DNA from: Trebouxia sp. TZW2008
Taxonomy: Eukaryota; Chlorophyta; Trebouxiophyceae; Trebouxiales; Trebouxiaceae
DNA length: 64,000 nucleotides
Direction: 5' to 3'
Assembly: GCA_002118135.1 (NCBI GenBank)
Contig: BDIU01000211.1
Span: 372,001 to 436,000 of the forward strand
Part shown: positions 42,001 through 52,775 of the stretch, piece by piece
Layout: each line of letters starts with the position of its first letter
Position numbering within the stretch: the first letter of the stretch is position 1
The notes under the pieces: generated by a model
Seen by the model: only the letters and a program-made list of their open reading frames with translations
Told to the model about the DNA's origin: nothing
The model's database searches: none
Program-made: the position numbers and the translations under genes

Positions 42001-45000
42001 CCTTCAAGGCCCAGACAAATTTCCTTATTCACCAAAGTGAGGGAGACATTTTGCTCACAATCGGCGAATCTGCAATGCATGGCTCAGTCTATGCTTGTCT
42101 TGATTAACCCAACAACAGGTACAGCAGGCAACAGAGCTTGACACACAACAGAGCATCTGCGGCATATGAGAAGAGGATCTGAAATTGTGAAGCAGTCTCA
42201 ATCTGTTGTGCAAAGGCAAGCACACCTTAGCCTACCTGAGATCAACTGCACAGCTCAGCATATGGCCCAGCTGCTTGTAGTAGCTCCAGACAGCCTCAGC
42301 CAGGCTATGGCTTGCGTTGTCCTGTAACAGGACTCCCTCATACACTTCTGACTGAGCAACACCTGCCTCCTGACCCTTGAGCTTCCCACTGATGCCATTA
42401 GCTTGCCTTTCAGGCTCTGCCTGTTGCTGGTCATTGACAGCCGCTTGGTGGTGGTTTGCTTGCCCTGAAGGCTCTGCCTGTTGCTGTCTATCACTGTCAG
42501 CCAAGTGCTTATTTGCTTCCCTTTTGGGCTCTAACTGTTGCTGCCCATTGACCTCAGCCTGATGGGCATCCATTTGCCCTTGAGGCTCTGCCCGTTGCTG
42601 CTTGTTGATGACAGCCTGGTGTTCATCCATGAGCTGTTGATTTGGGTGTGCAGCGTCCAACTTGCGCAGCTGAAGCTCTACCAAGGCTAGTTGGGGTGCT
42701 CTGATGAACCCCTTGGCTGCCTCTGCTTTCAATTTTGGGTCGTTCTGGATCTTGTCCAGCAGCTGGTGCACTGTGCGCTCAGCTTCATCCAAGGCTGCCT
42801 GCAGAAAGCATCAAACAGCTCATAATCACTGGTAAGCAAACCACAGCTGTACTTCTGTTGCAGCTGGCGAGCCCTGATGAACCCATGTGCAGCATCTGCT
42901 TTTAGCTTGGTGTCAACTTGGAGCTTGTCCAACAGTTAAGGCAACGTGCGCTCAGCTTCATCCAAGATTGCCTGCAGCAAGCATCAAACAACTCACAATC
43001 ACTGGTAAGCAAGGTGCAGCTCTACTACTGTTGCAGTTGGCGAGCCCTGACGAGCCCCTGTGCTGCGTCCGCTTCCAGCTTGGAGGCTGTTTGGATTTGT
43101 CCAGTAGCTGGTGCACTGTGCGCTCAGCTTGTTCCAGAGGCTGCCTGCACTGAGCAGCAAATTCATGTACATTAGTGAGCAAGCAACAGCTGCATCGCTA
43201 TGGCAATTGGCAAGCTCTGCTGGATCCCTTTGCTGCATATGCCTTGAGCAAGCAGTCATTTGGGAGATTGTCTGGCAACTGGTACACTGTCCATTCAATG
43301 TTTGTCCAAGGCTGCCTGCACTGAGCATCAACTTCATGTGCACTAGCGAGCCAGGATCAGCTGTATCCCTTTGGCACTTGGCGAGCGCTGACCAAACCCT
43401 TTGCTGCATGTGCCTTCAGCAACCAGTCATTTGGGAGGTTGTCTGGCAGCTAGTATACTGTTGATACAAACTTTCACCAAGGCGGCCTGCAGCAAGCGTC
43501 AAGTCCATGTGCACTGCGAGCAAGAAACAGCTATGTTTTTGTCGCACACTATCTTGCAATGTGCTAAGACACTGCATTGGCCGGCTGCGTCTCTGCTTCA
43601 GCACTTGATGGCTCAGCTGGGGTCTGATATGGCTGCGTGATGAACTTATTCCAGAAGCCAGAGTATAGAAACGCTCTCACCAGTGTGCCATCTTGCAGTG
43701 AGCTATGAGAGGGTGCATTGGCAAGCTGTGTCTTTGCTTGATCAGTGGGAGTTTATCTCGATGGGGTAACAAGTATGCCTCTGAGTCAGAACACAGATGT
43801 TGCTCTTACTAGTGTTGCAGGGAGGTGTGAGACAGGCTGTTGGCTAGCTGTGTCTCTGCTTCAGTAGTTGGGTCGCTGGGGGTCTGCTAAGGTTGCGTGA
43901 TGAACTTGTTTCAAAATCAGAATATAGAAACGCGCTCACCAGTGCGCCATCTTTGCAGTGAGCTGTGAGAGAGTGCATTGGCAAGCTGTGTCTCTGCTTC
44001 AGCACTTGATGGATCAGTGGGGTCCTGCATGCATGGGTTGGTGAGCATGTTTCTGAGTCAGGATGCAGATGTCGTTCTTACCAAATTGCCATCTTGGAGT
44101 GAGGTGTGATACACTTCGTTGGCAAGCTGTTCTCTGCTTCAGCACTTGAAGAATTGGCCAGTATCTGCTCGGCTGGGGTAATGAACATGCCTCTGAGTCA
44201 GGACACAGATGTTGCTCTTACCAGTTTGCCATCTTGCAGGGAGGCGTGAGTCAGGCTGTTGGCAAGCTGTGTCCCTGCTTCAGCACTTGATGGGTCTGTG
44301 GGGGTCTGCATGGGTAGGATGGCCAGCAGGCAGTCCAAGTACTGCTGAAGGCAGGTCCAGTCATCAGGGCTGTCCATCAGGGCTTCTTGAAACAGGGCAG
44401 CCGCTTGCTGCCTCTGACCTAAGTCATCCTACATAAGACACCAGGCTGAGTTGCAGTGGATACTGCAGAGCCTGCCGTCCAAAATGCAGATGTTGTTTGT
44501 CAAGCCTTTTGCTGCCATTGCTGTGCTAAGGAACAGAAACCGTTGGAGTGTAGACAGAGACTGATTTGAGGCAGATACGTGCTGCTGTCGGTCCAAAATA
44601 AATCAGATTGCACAAGGCTCTGTCATGCCTACATGCAAACGCTAGCAGTTTGCTCAACCTCAAATAGAAAAGGTTGCATTTCAACACCATGCTGTGACAA
44701 GTTAAAGCACTCCTGACAGACTTCATTGACGAACATGTAAAATCAAAGCGTACGTGTAAAGATGCCCGCAAGGTGCGCCGTTCAGCCGCCATGGTAATCA
44801 CATCTCCCTTGGGCCCCTCCAACAGCCCCAGGGCTGCCTTCAGCTTGCCCTGACTCTGCACAAATGCATGTTGGCTGTAGCTTGTCCTGAATCTGCCATG
44901 AGATGTGACACATTGCAACTGGATATGCTATGAAGACTCACGCTTTGATGCAAAGTCATCTCAGCAGCAACATTAAAGTCAGCAGCATGTAATACAGTTC

Positions 45001-46967
45001 TTGCTGGTTGGGCTACATCAGCTTGCTGGTGCACACTCTGAGTGCTGCAATACTGTATGGCTGCTGGCTGCCAATGGAACGCTGACACGTCGCTCAGTTG
45101 TGATTTGCGTACTCACCACTACCGACTACGAGGAATGTAAGCAATTGTGCACCAGCTGCATTGGCAAGCTAGTGCTGTCAGCTTTTCCTCCCCTTCTTCC
45201 TTGATGAGTGTGCATGAACTCTGTCGGCCTCACACGGGCTGATAGATTCATGACCGCATTATCAAGGAAGTGATGAGAAATCAAGTTTACAGAATCAGTT
45301 CACCAAGCAGCTGGTATGCAACTTTAGCCAGCAGCTGCACTGTCATAGCAAATGACATTGCTGCCTACTTGCTGATGACCAGCTGCAATTACTCGAACAA
45401 TGCGTCATGAGTCTAGATTCTGGTGGTGATCTGAGACCCACAGACCCTTCTGCGACATGCTGTGTCATGTAACAAAAGCAGAGCATACTAGAGTGCTCCT
45501 GGTTTGCTGGCACCTCAGCAAAATAATTCATCTGCAAGTTCTCACAGTTGCAAACAGCTGCCTTCCAGCCCATTTGGACAATGTCTATGGCATGCAGTTT
45601 GACTTATGTGGGGATCAAGGTACATGCCATGCGCGTGTCCATCTGCTTAAGCAACAAGTGTGCAGAAGCACCTTGAGAACATCCAGAAACAGCATCAGCT
45701 GCTCATAGGTTTTGACGCCTTCCTTCTGCGCCTGCTTGGCTATCATCACTTCTGCCAGCTGAAACAACTTCTCTGGTGGAAGGGCAGACTTCCTGCCCTT
45801 CAATGCCGCCTTTGCCTGAAGGGTGATGGCAACAATGGCCCACCAGATGTAGAAGTCGTCCTTTGGGCCTGCCATCTTGTGCAGCTTGAGGGCAATTTGC
45901 TGCTGACCAGCAAAGTTAAAGTCCCTGCAGTGATAGAAATGCCTGAATGGCAACGGCAAGCTGAAGTTTTGGGCAATTTGCTGCTGGCCAGCACAATCAA
46001 GGATTCTGCAACGTCTTGCGTCCTGATACCAGGTGCGAGGTGGACCTTGATGTCGGGTGCAGATTGTCAGCTTGCAGTAACGTTGCAGCATGCAAGACCA
46101 GACAACATAACATGGAAAGATCTAGAAAGCATGTGTCATCCAGATTTACAAACAACACGTGGCATGGCGGCAAACAACTTCATCACATTTTCATTCCAAA
46201 AAATGAATCAGCCAATATTGCCACCCCGCATGGTGATGCGATGTGCTGCTGAGCATTACAGCGCTATGCCAATCGTGCAAAGACGTAACAAGAACAATAT
46301 TGCTGAAGTTCATGATGATTCTGACAATGCTTGCCTGACATGGCTTGTGAAAACTCCTCTCAACAGTCCTTCATCCCATGGGCAAGCTTCACTTGCTGCG
46401 GCAAAGGCAGCTGACATGTGTTGCATGCAATTGGCCTTGCGGTACACAATGGCCATTGTGCTCAGTACAGTCTCATCTGTTGGGGTCTCGTGCCGCACCT
46501 CTTCACAGACCTGTCTCAATCGTGCATGATAGGTCATTCTGCTTGCATAAAACTACAGCGTGCTCACTAGTATATAGGACTGCAGATAAAATTCTTAGCT
46601 TGCATGCATTGCACAGAGACACTACAACTGCCACTGATATGTTAGGATGCACAATGCCTGTTGATTGTGTGGCCTGTCAGGCAATACCTGTAAGCCCTCG
46701 TCGTCTTTGCCAGTCCGCTGCAATGCTATTGCTTTCAGAATGCGGAGCATATGATGCTTTGGATGCTTTTGCAAAGCGCTATTTATTAGTTTCAGAGCTG
46801 ACTGCAGAGAGCAATAAGTCGTTTGAGCGCCACATACGACGTGAAGTAGAAACAAGCAGCGCCAGCGCCCTCAGGCAACCAATTCGGACATTGGTGCTTA
46901 CTTTGTTGTTACGGGAGTCCAAAGCATCGTATATAGCCGGCAAGCGTCGTTCGACCGCCTGAGCCAT
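36072..46967 (-). CDS. NAA25: NAA25, auxiliary subunit of N-terminal acetyltransferase B
   Basis: NAA25 anchors the catalytic NAA20 to ribosomes; NatB acetylates N-termini starting Met-Asp/Glu/Asn/Gln. Fifteen exons chain in phase: 46967-46902, 46801-46688, 46510-46335, 45924-45672, 44855-44754, 44428-44222, 42798-42236, 41732-41552, 40919-40653, 40063-39904, 39259-39111, 38892-38574, 37990-37769, 37449-37145 and 36698-36072 (1236 aa, longer than the ~970 of animals). Landmarks are the start MAQAVERRLPAIYDALDSRN, the TPR segment LKAIALQRTGKDDEG, FYIWWAIVAITLQ, GLDPKEKAPGDDLIPLA, KHIQHDTI and FDKGTFTKVVEFVNFKERL. The start ATG sits in a good context (GCCATGG). Intron 3 has a GC donor (CAG|GCAAGC). 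Exon 42798-42236 carries four 19-aa repeats. The joints around 37769/37449 are the least certain. It is divergent from the DUF1664 gene 601 bp away. Confidence 0.9.
36890..36945 (-). repeat. Exon echo of the last NAA25 exon
   Basis: Read on plus, GCATCAGATGCCCCACTGTG and CTGACATTGTTGCC repeat the start of the exon at 36698 (GCATCAGATGCATCACTGTG, CTGACATTGCTGCC). It lies ~200 bp upstream of that exon in transcript sense, within the intron. Confidence 0.6.
40115..40245 (-). repeat. Exon echo of NAA25 exon 40063-39904
   Basis: The segment repeats ALLVAEAAQ...STVVAETRFACTALYG as ALLVAQAAQ...STVVAETGFACTALYG in an open frame, then diverges before the KHIQHDT end of the true exon. The frame and the acceptor (GCAG) are kept, so this copy is young or constrained. 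It lies just upstream of the true exon in transcript sense. Confidence 0.75.
40995..41056 (-). repeat. Exon echo of NAA25 exon 40919-40653
   Basis: In transcript sense CTGCAGACTCAGCATGATCT then GGCCCTGCCTCAGGCCTCAG repeats the exon start CTGCAGATTCAGCATGACCT. Only the first ~60 nt are recognisable. Confidence 0.65.
42403..42630 (-). repeat. 57-bp coding minisatellite in NAA25 (4 units)
   Basis: Four 19-residue units follow one another inside the exon: MDEHQAVINKQQRAEPQGQ, MDAHQAEVNGQQQLEPKRE, ANKHLADSDRQQQAEPSGQ and ANHHQAAVNDQQQAEPERQ, with a partial fifth. They are Gln/Glu/Asn/His-rich and hydrophilic and interrupt the TPR region between the HPNQ and SLAEAVWSYYKQL segments. No such insertion is known to me in other NAA25 proteins. 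It is likely a flexible, fast-evolving loop. Confidence 0.9.
42830..43490 (-). repeat. Exon-echo array of NAA25 exon 42798-42236 (5' end)
   Basis: Four tandem decayed copies of the exon's first ~110 nt plus acceptor lie upstream in transcript sense, near 42842-42975, 43020-43145, 43195-43320 and 43370-43490 (spacing ~160-175 bp). On plus, each has forms of GAACCCNTGTGCAGCATCTG, CAGCTGGTGCACTGTGCGCT and GCCTGCAGCAAGCATCAA. Copies contain stops. Confidence 0.8.
43540..44205 (-). repeat. Exon-echo array of NAA25 exon 44428-44222 (3' end)
   Basis: Five tandem copies of the exon 3' end with its donor lie downstream in transcript sense, near 43545, 43685, 43815, 43930 and 44085 (spacing ~120-150 bp). 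On plus, each shows variants of CTTACCAGTTTGCCATCTTG, TTGGCAAGCTGTGTCTCTGC and TTCAGCACTTGATGG. The repeated unit spans the exon-intron junction. Confidence 0.8.
45955..46012 (-). repeat. Exon echo of NAA25 exon 45924-45672
   Basis: On plus, GGCAATTTGCTGCTGGCCAG followed by CACAATC repeats GGCAATTTGCTGCTGACCAG CAAAGTT, the 5' end of the exon, ~75 bp upstream of it in transcript sense. Confidence 0.65.
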
Positions 46968-47568
46968 GGCGACTGATCGCAGCAAATGTCACAGCTTCAG
47001 CTGAAAGTCATGTCAGCCACGGGTCGTGACTCATAATTGCTGCGACGACCAGCACGATGTCGAACATAATGTCTGCCAGCGTACTGCGTAAATGTGTTTG
47101 CGGCAAACACCGTGTTCATACATAGCTTGGTGTGGGGTGCGCACGCTCGAACGCAAGCGCACACGTTTCTCCCAGCTCAGCTTGGCTTCAGCACACAGTT
47201 AGGTTGAGTATGATGCGGGCAAATTGATGGCCGTCGACGTTCTCAGGGTGCGACAGAGCAGGCTTCTCGCTCGGAACTCGCTCCCAAGGAAGCGAAAAAA
47301 TCAATCGAGGTGAGGCAACGTCGACATCACTGTACAGTGTCAGCATTTCGGCAGTCAGGCCACAGCGCTGCGTCCGAGCAAGTTTAGATAGCATTTTCCT
47401 GAAGTTCAGCCGTTGCTTGCACTGTGCAGCGCCTCCTGACTCTCGTGCAACTGTGATTATCCGAAAGACCGTGCTTTCGCTGCTGCACGTGTCGAAACTG
47501 AATATCTGAGCAGCAGACTCGCAGCACCATTGATATCTGTCGCTGCGAGGGTCTGTATTTTGTAAAGT
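46968..47568. promoter_or_regulatory. Shared divergent promoter region of NAA25 and DUF1664 gene
   Basis: The two start codons face away from each other across 601 bp. The region is richer in CpG than most of the window, as are the 5' ends of other genes here, and contains no exon that I can support. A bidirectional promoter is the simplest reading (inference). Confidence 0.5.
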
Positions 47569-49725
47569 ATGATGGTGCGACCCGGAGGGGCTGTCTTTGG
47601 TACGTGCAATAGCCCGCAAGAGCTATACAGCCACAGGCAGCAAGGGATGTGGCTTGCACATAGCAACACTTTGAGCACTTGCAGGTAGTTTGGTTGGCGC
47701 TGGTGGCGTAACAGCTTACAACGCGTATCACAGTAATGATTGGGGCATTGTGCGGACGCTTCAGTGGTGGGTAGACAAGGGACAGCACGATAATGCCAGA
47801 GCACAGAACCCAGAGCTAGCCAGACTTGAGGACATGGTAAAACAAATGCAAGAATATTGCTTGACTTCTTCCTTCATCTCAACAGCTTCTTGCCAGCAGT
47901 CAGCCTATCTCGCTCTTGCAGGTTGGCAGGCTGACCCGTGAGATGGCAAGCAGAGGACGAGAGGTGCACTACATGCCTTCTCACAGCGGCACAGGGTAAG
48001 GCACAGCATCATGCATGCAGTCTACAAGCACCATCAACAACCCCCTTCAGACACAGCAACACCTTATCTTGTTTGTGTGCAGGTACTCAAGCTTTTACAT
48101 TGTGAGTGGAGGAGTGATAGTTGGCATTGCATACTTGAGGGTCTGGAAGGGTTGGACTTTCAGCTCCATGATGCCAGTTACGAAAGAAGCTTTAAAGCAA
48201 GGACTCTCCACCATTAGATCTGGTGAGAGCCATTGCAATTTGCAGTGAAAGTCCAACGTTTGAACCGCACTCTGTTGGTAAATTGCCCTTACCTAGTGTA
48301 TTCAAGCCTCAACTTATGGACACAGCACACACACTGTAGCAACCGCATAAGATGTTGAGCTTGCAATCACTGGTGTAGGTGTGGATGGTCTGAGCAGAAA
48401 GATCCAGGAGGTAAAAGACTTTGTAGATGAACGGGTAGAGGCCTTGTCCAGAAAGCAAGACGATCTTGCTGAGAGCCAGGAAGAAATGAAAGATCAGCTG
48501 GGAGATGTACAGAACAACATTCAAGGGGTGAGCGCAGCGTGCCACTGACATTGGATCGTATTGTACACTCATGGCTATCTCCTGTGTACACATTGAGTTT
48601 TCATGTGCTACATGGTTTGCACCATCGAACACAGCAATGCCAGCCCAATCTGCACTGACCAGTGATTCACTTGCTGAGGCATACAGATCTTCTCAGCGGA
48701 TGTCATCATGCAAACCTACTGAAGTCGTCATGAGTACAGATCCTTGGAATACCATGTACAATTGGCTTTCGCATCTGCAATCATCTCTGCTGGTCTGATG
48801 CCAACTGCATTTCCACGCAGATGCGAGGTGACATCAAGACTATAGAAGGGGATATGAAGCAGTTTCGGGATCAGCAGATGTACACCAACGAGGGCATCTT
48901 CACCTTGTGCAGTGTTCTCAAAGATATAATGAGCGGTCAGGGGCAGAAGGCTCGGGGTTCACGCGCTCAAACTCTACTAGACATGTTCCTAAACCGAACT
49001 CCCAAGCTGCCAGTGCACCATAATGCGGTACGCTTTCATTGCTTGACTGGCTTGTGAAAGTTCTGTTCTCTGTTGCAGCTGCAGTAACAGCCAATATGTT
49101 GTTCGTTGGGATCACTCAGGAGAGCAGCGCAAGCGCTTTGGCATGCCCAATATAATTGTTTGAGGAAAGCACAGGACTAAACTGGTTTGAGTTAGCTGAT
49201 TGCCCCAGAACGTACCTAGCCGGGCCTGCTGGGCCTGTCTAGCACACATTGAAAACAGATGGAATGAGCGGAGACGCATTTGCATGCACCTGTTTAGATG
49301 TCTAGTCAGCTTATTTGTTGCCTTTGAGGTAGCAGCTTCACTGGCAGGCGCGCTGTGCTGTAGGGCAGAGGTCACACATGTGCTTGTCATGTGCTACACA
49401 TCTGGACTGTGCCAACATGATACGTACCTCATGACAGTGACTTGAACGATCAATCATTTGATCAGTCAATGACTGTGTGCAGGGTTTGGAGTCCTTACTG
49501 GAGAGTGCTGATGAGGGACAGAGTGAGAACAGAGGCCCCCTTGCAACCAGAGCAATGCCATTCCGTCAGAGGTCTGGCAGCCTGCAAGATGAGACACAAA
49601 ACCTGATTCCCATTGCACGGTCTCGCACTCAGAGTGATGGACTGACAGGCTTGCGTCGCAGTGACAGCGCCAGCAGTTCTTTCAGCTCAGGTTTCTGGCA
49701 TAGACAAGGACCGGCCGCACAGTAA
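47569..49725 (+). CDS. DUF1664 family membrane/coiled-coil protein
   Basis: Seven exons chain in phase (47569-47599, 47685-47836, 47922-47995, 48083-48222, 48379-48527, 48821-49027, 49483-49725) for 331 aa. The order matches the plant DUF1664 family: a Gly-rich start (GGAVFGSLVGAGGVTAYN), an LTREMASRGREV segment, one membrane helix with a Trp-rich end (IVSGGVIVGIAYLRVWKGW, about residues 92-110), an ALKQGLSTIRSG helix, and then a long charged coiled coil (VDGLSRKIQEVKDFVDERVE onward). The C-terminal third is Ser/Arg-rich and disordered-looking (RSRTQSDGLTGLRRSDSAS). Plant members are of unknown function, and some are annotated as bZIP-like because of the coiled coil. The second in-frame ATG at 47572 is an equally good start. 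An intron holds copy 2 of a dispersed repeat. Confidence 0.88.
49161..49250 (+). repeat. Dispersed repeat, copy 2 (in DUF1664 intron)
   Basis: Same orientation and order of blocks as 12004-12095 (GGAAAGCACAGGACTAAACT, CTGATTGCCCCAGAACGTAC, CTAGCACACATTG). See copy 1. Both copies lie in introns, shortly upstream of an exon. Confidence 0.6.
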
Positions 49726-50669
49726 AGACATCTTTGTTCAGCATTTGGTCCTGTTATGCATGTTTGTGGAAAGCGGTCTGGTGATGCATTTGTGCTTGTG
49801 CATTTGATTTGCGTGTCACCGGGCAGCTGCAGTGGCTCTGACTATTGACTGCTCTGAGTGCAAGATTTACTGCATTGAGTTTCAAAGTTTTTGACTGCTG
49901 ATTTGATGTTATGGCTTATGAGAGAACCACTGAATCACCATACACTCTACTGCAGTGATTGATGCCTTCAAATGCTAATATGATGGAACTCTCAATATGG
50001 TATGTGTAGATCACTTGCCAGCGGTGGCTGTCTGTTTGCATATTTGAACAATGTTTGGCCGGCTCCATGTCCACTTGATGTTTGATGCAACATCAGATAT
50101 TGCTACACAGCAACAGCAAAACCGTTGGCCTGCACCTTCAAAACATCATGTCCACTGTGCATGTCCACTGTGCATGCCATGCAGTTGAAGTTTGAGCTCG
50201 CTGTGTCCAAAAATGTTGACAGTTGGTGTATGTGTAAGTGAGACAGACATCCCAGAACGCATAAAAGTATGCAGCACAATAGTCTATTCATATAAACATC
50301 ACGCATCTTTCTCCATGAGTACACATGCCTTGAAGTGCTTTCAGCTTTTTGTGGCCTGGTGTCAATGCAGCATGGAGTAGCTGCTCAACTTGATTGGAAG
50401 ACCAGTGGCCTCTATGTTCAACAAGCCAGGTACCAAATCTAAGCAGGGCAACGTTGACAATGTTAACACTGTCACCTGCACGACCTACCCTCTGCTGCAG
50501 AGGTTTTTCTCAGCTCAGGCAACACTGTCTGAATAATCAATCCTCTCATTGCACAACGTGAAGTTGCTTCAAGACCGACTTGAAAGTTTGTTGTTGCTGT
50601 AGCTATTCACTTATTTGGCAAGCAGCATTCATTAGCATTTGCACCCCTGAGTCAAGCTAGCTCATTTGC
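49726..50669. other. Intergenic between DUF1664 gene and BTB pseudogene
   Basis: No gene is seen in 944 bp. A short local duplication (ATGTCCACTGTGC twice near 50147-50175) is the only structure noted. Confidence 0.4.
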
Positions 50670-51432
50670 CTACAAAGGGCAAGCTGTGCCTCTGACTACA
50701 TCAGATGTACAGCTTGCTGACTTTTCCTTGGAATTGCCAATTGAGTCCTCGTGCCATTGCAGCAGATCAGTCAGGCTGACAGTATACCTAAAGGCACTCT
50801 TGCTTGCACAAGATTGTCCAGCTCGAAGCATTCGCAACATACAATCACGGCTGAGAGCATGTTTGGCAAAGGCAGAAGTCGTCCAAAATTTGTCGTCAAG
50901 GCTGGATAGCATGTACACCTCTGCATGTGCCAGCAGCGTACTGAGACCACATTGCTCAGCTAATGCTGCCCATGTAACAGTTTCTTCACCACTTGTAAAC
51001 ACGGAGGCAGGCCTGCCTTTGGCTTTAGCATCCAAGTAAATCTCGTACTCCTTGAGAATGCCTTTCAAGTCATACTTGTGCGCAAATTGCAAAATGGGAC
51101 GAGCAGTATCTGCACAGTGCAAGGAATACTTGCTCTGTAGGGTTGCGAAGCCTGTTGCATTATACTCATATAGGAACTTGAGCGCCACTTGTACTTCTGC
51201 CTGGGTATGACCAGTCAAAGCAGTGCTGAGCAGGCTGGACTGCTTTTCCGCTGTTGCAGCAGACTCTGCTGACGCCACAAACAGGTCAGCGAACACAGGT
51301 GATGCTGCCGCAAGCACCGCCTTGTGCACTGGAAGTTGCACTCTTCCACCTCAAGGTGAGCATCCGCCAGAAGGGCAAGCCGCTCTCTGGGATGCTATTA
51401 GCATGTAGATGAGCATCATTGCTCAACTTCAT
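50670..51432 (-). pseudogene. BTB/POZ domain protein 5, frameshifted
   Basis: Family similarity is clear but spread over three frames near the 5' end. The start MKLSNDAHLHANSIPE (ATG at 51432) is in one frame, LALLADAHLEVEE in a second, and PVHKAVLAAASPVFADLFVA onward (from about 51341) in a third. It then stays open to 50670 through the BTB core (TGHTQAEVQVALKFLYEYNA, PILQFAHKYDLKGILKEYEI) and the BACK-like tail (LAEQCGLSTLLAHAEVYMLS). One shift lies near 51385-51395, and the second near 51343 looks like loss of one base. With no introns in the family, this is either a recent pseudogene or two assembly errors. Most similar to BTB 1. Confidence 0.75.
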
Positions 51433-52542
51433 TGAAGCCGTGCCGGCCCAGGGTCTCTTGAAAATCCTGCAGATGATACACGTACTGATCCGCATAGTGA
51501 CTCATCGTCACAAATCTGTTTGGCCTAGCATTGCTGGAGTGTAAGCGTTGCAGATGGTGGCAACATCAAATGATCAAGGCTACCAGAGAGAGAGAGAGAG
51601 TAATTTTACATGCTTCAGCTAGACAACAAGTCTAATTGCATGTGCCACAAGTGGCAAACTCTTATTCAATTAACTGAATTGTGTGATTGTATCATTGTAA
51701 GTCATGAGTGACAACAAAAACAAAACACGATAAGCAAAAAAAAATTGTGTTGTAAAGAAATAACCGGAAAGCAACCTCAAGCGTTAGCATTGGAATCAAC
51801 AGCCATTGAAGTAGACCCAGCAGCATCTACAATTGAGGCAGCAACGTTGCTCGGGGCCTCTGGCAAAATGGTAACCCCAGCCTGCTGAAGTGCTATTGTG
51901 GGGTCTACAGCCACTGATTTGCAGATGGGCTTTGGCCTGCCTGCCATGCCAAAACCTGCTGGCCTGCGCGTTGCAGCAGGAGTCTGGGCAGGTGCATGTG
52001 GCGGCGCCAAGGAGACAACCTTATTGGCTTCACCCCGAGCGCAAGTCCAAAGTGCGTGTAAAACGGACCAGCACCAGAGTGGCAAGCCGAACGACAGCTT
52101 AGGGGGCCATCTCGTGCAACGCCAGACCTCAAGTGCTGCTGCACTGCTCGGCCGCTGCGCACGGAGGTGAGCCGAGCTTCAGCAAGTGCAGGTGACGCAA
52201 GTAAAGGACAGTCTTGTGCTCAGGCATGATCTCACGGTGTAGCCGCGATGCAGCATGGCTTGTGCTTGACAAGTTTGCCAGTGGCAAATCCATTTTTGGC
52301 GTGTTTTGCACCTTGAATACAGCTCACAGCGTCTTTGAGCAATGTCACATTTGCAACGCGCCGCTTATTCTTGAATGACACCAAAACCATCATGTGACAC
52401 ATTCAATTCCTTTCAAGAGGAATATGGTAGTGATGTCCCAGCACTAGCATCTTCCTTCATTATATTCCTGGCACTTCTCGCTTTGTTGAGAACATCAAAG
52501 ACAATTAAGGTGTAGTAGTGTGTTAGTGGCGTCGCAGCACTA
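51433..52542. other. Intergenic, with an (AG)n tract
   Basis: It contains a short (AG)n microsatellite at 51584-51600 and an A-rich tract near 51735. Frames at 51777-52170 overlap on both strands, and I could not tie them to a family or to splice sites. Confidence 0.4.
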
Positions 52543-52571
52543 NNNNNNNNNNNNNNNNNNNNNNNNNNNNN
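52543..52571. other. Assembly gap (29 N)
   Basis: A run of 29 undetermined bases lies immediately before the LINE-like tail. The true length may differ. The gap probably marks a repeat that the assembler could not cross. Confidence 0.99.
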
Positions 52572-52678
52572 TTAGTTTAGGTATGATTTGCATTGATTCA
52601 TTGTTGATATTGTCTGTTGACCCCCCTGTTGGGTCCCAAGGACAGTGAAATTGATTGATTGATTGATTGATTGATTGA
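52572..52678 (+). mobile_element. 3' tail of a probable LINE (RTE-like) with (ATTG)n end
   Basis: After the gap, the sequence ends CCCCCCTGTTGGGTCCCAAG GACAGTGAA and then six or more ATTG units (52650-52678). A conserved GC-rich 3' UTR end followed by an (ATTG)n/(TTGA)n tail is the usual terminus of RTE-clade and related non-LTR retrotransposons in plants and algae. No ORF is visible because the body would lie in or beyond the gap or is 5'-truncated. It sits ~100 bp downstream of the MTR4 stop codon, in opposite orientation. Confidence 0.5.
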
Positions 52679-52775
52679 AGAGACAAAGAGACAAGACAGC
52701 CCTCAGAGCAAAACAACTGTTGTGTCCTTTGAGCAAAGACACTCCCTGGAGTGTTACCTGAGTTGCAGCTGTGTC

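Noticed and set aside
43540..44330. CRISPR-like regular array
   Set aside because: Units are diverged, spacing is irregular, and the last unit is a coding exon end; the host is eukaryotic. It is an exon-echo array.
45660..46529. 289-codon open frame on plus
   Set aside because: It is antisense to NAA25 exons 46510-46335 and 45924-45672, whose family similarity is clear; the plus frame has none.
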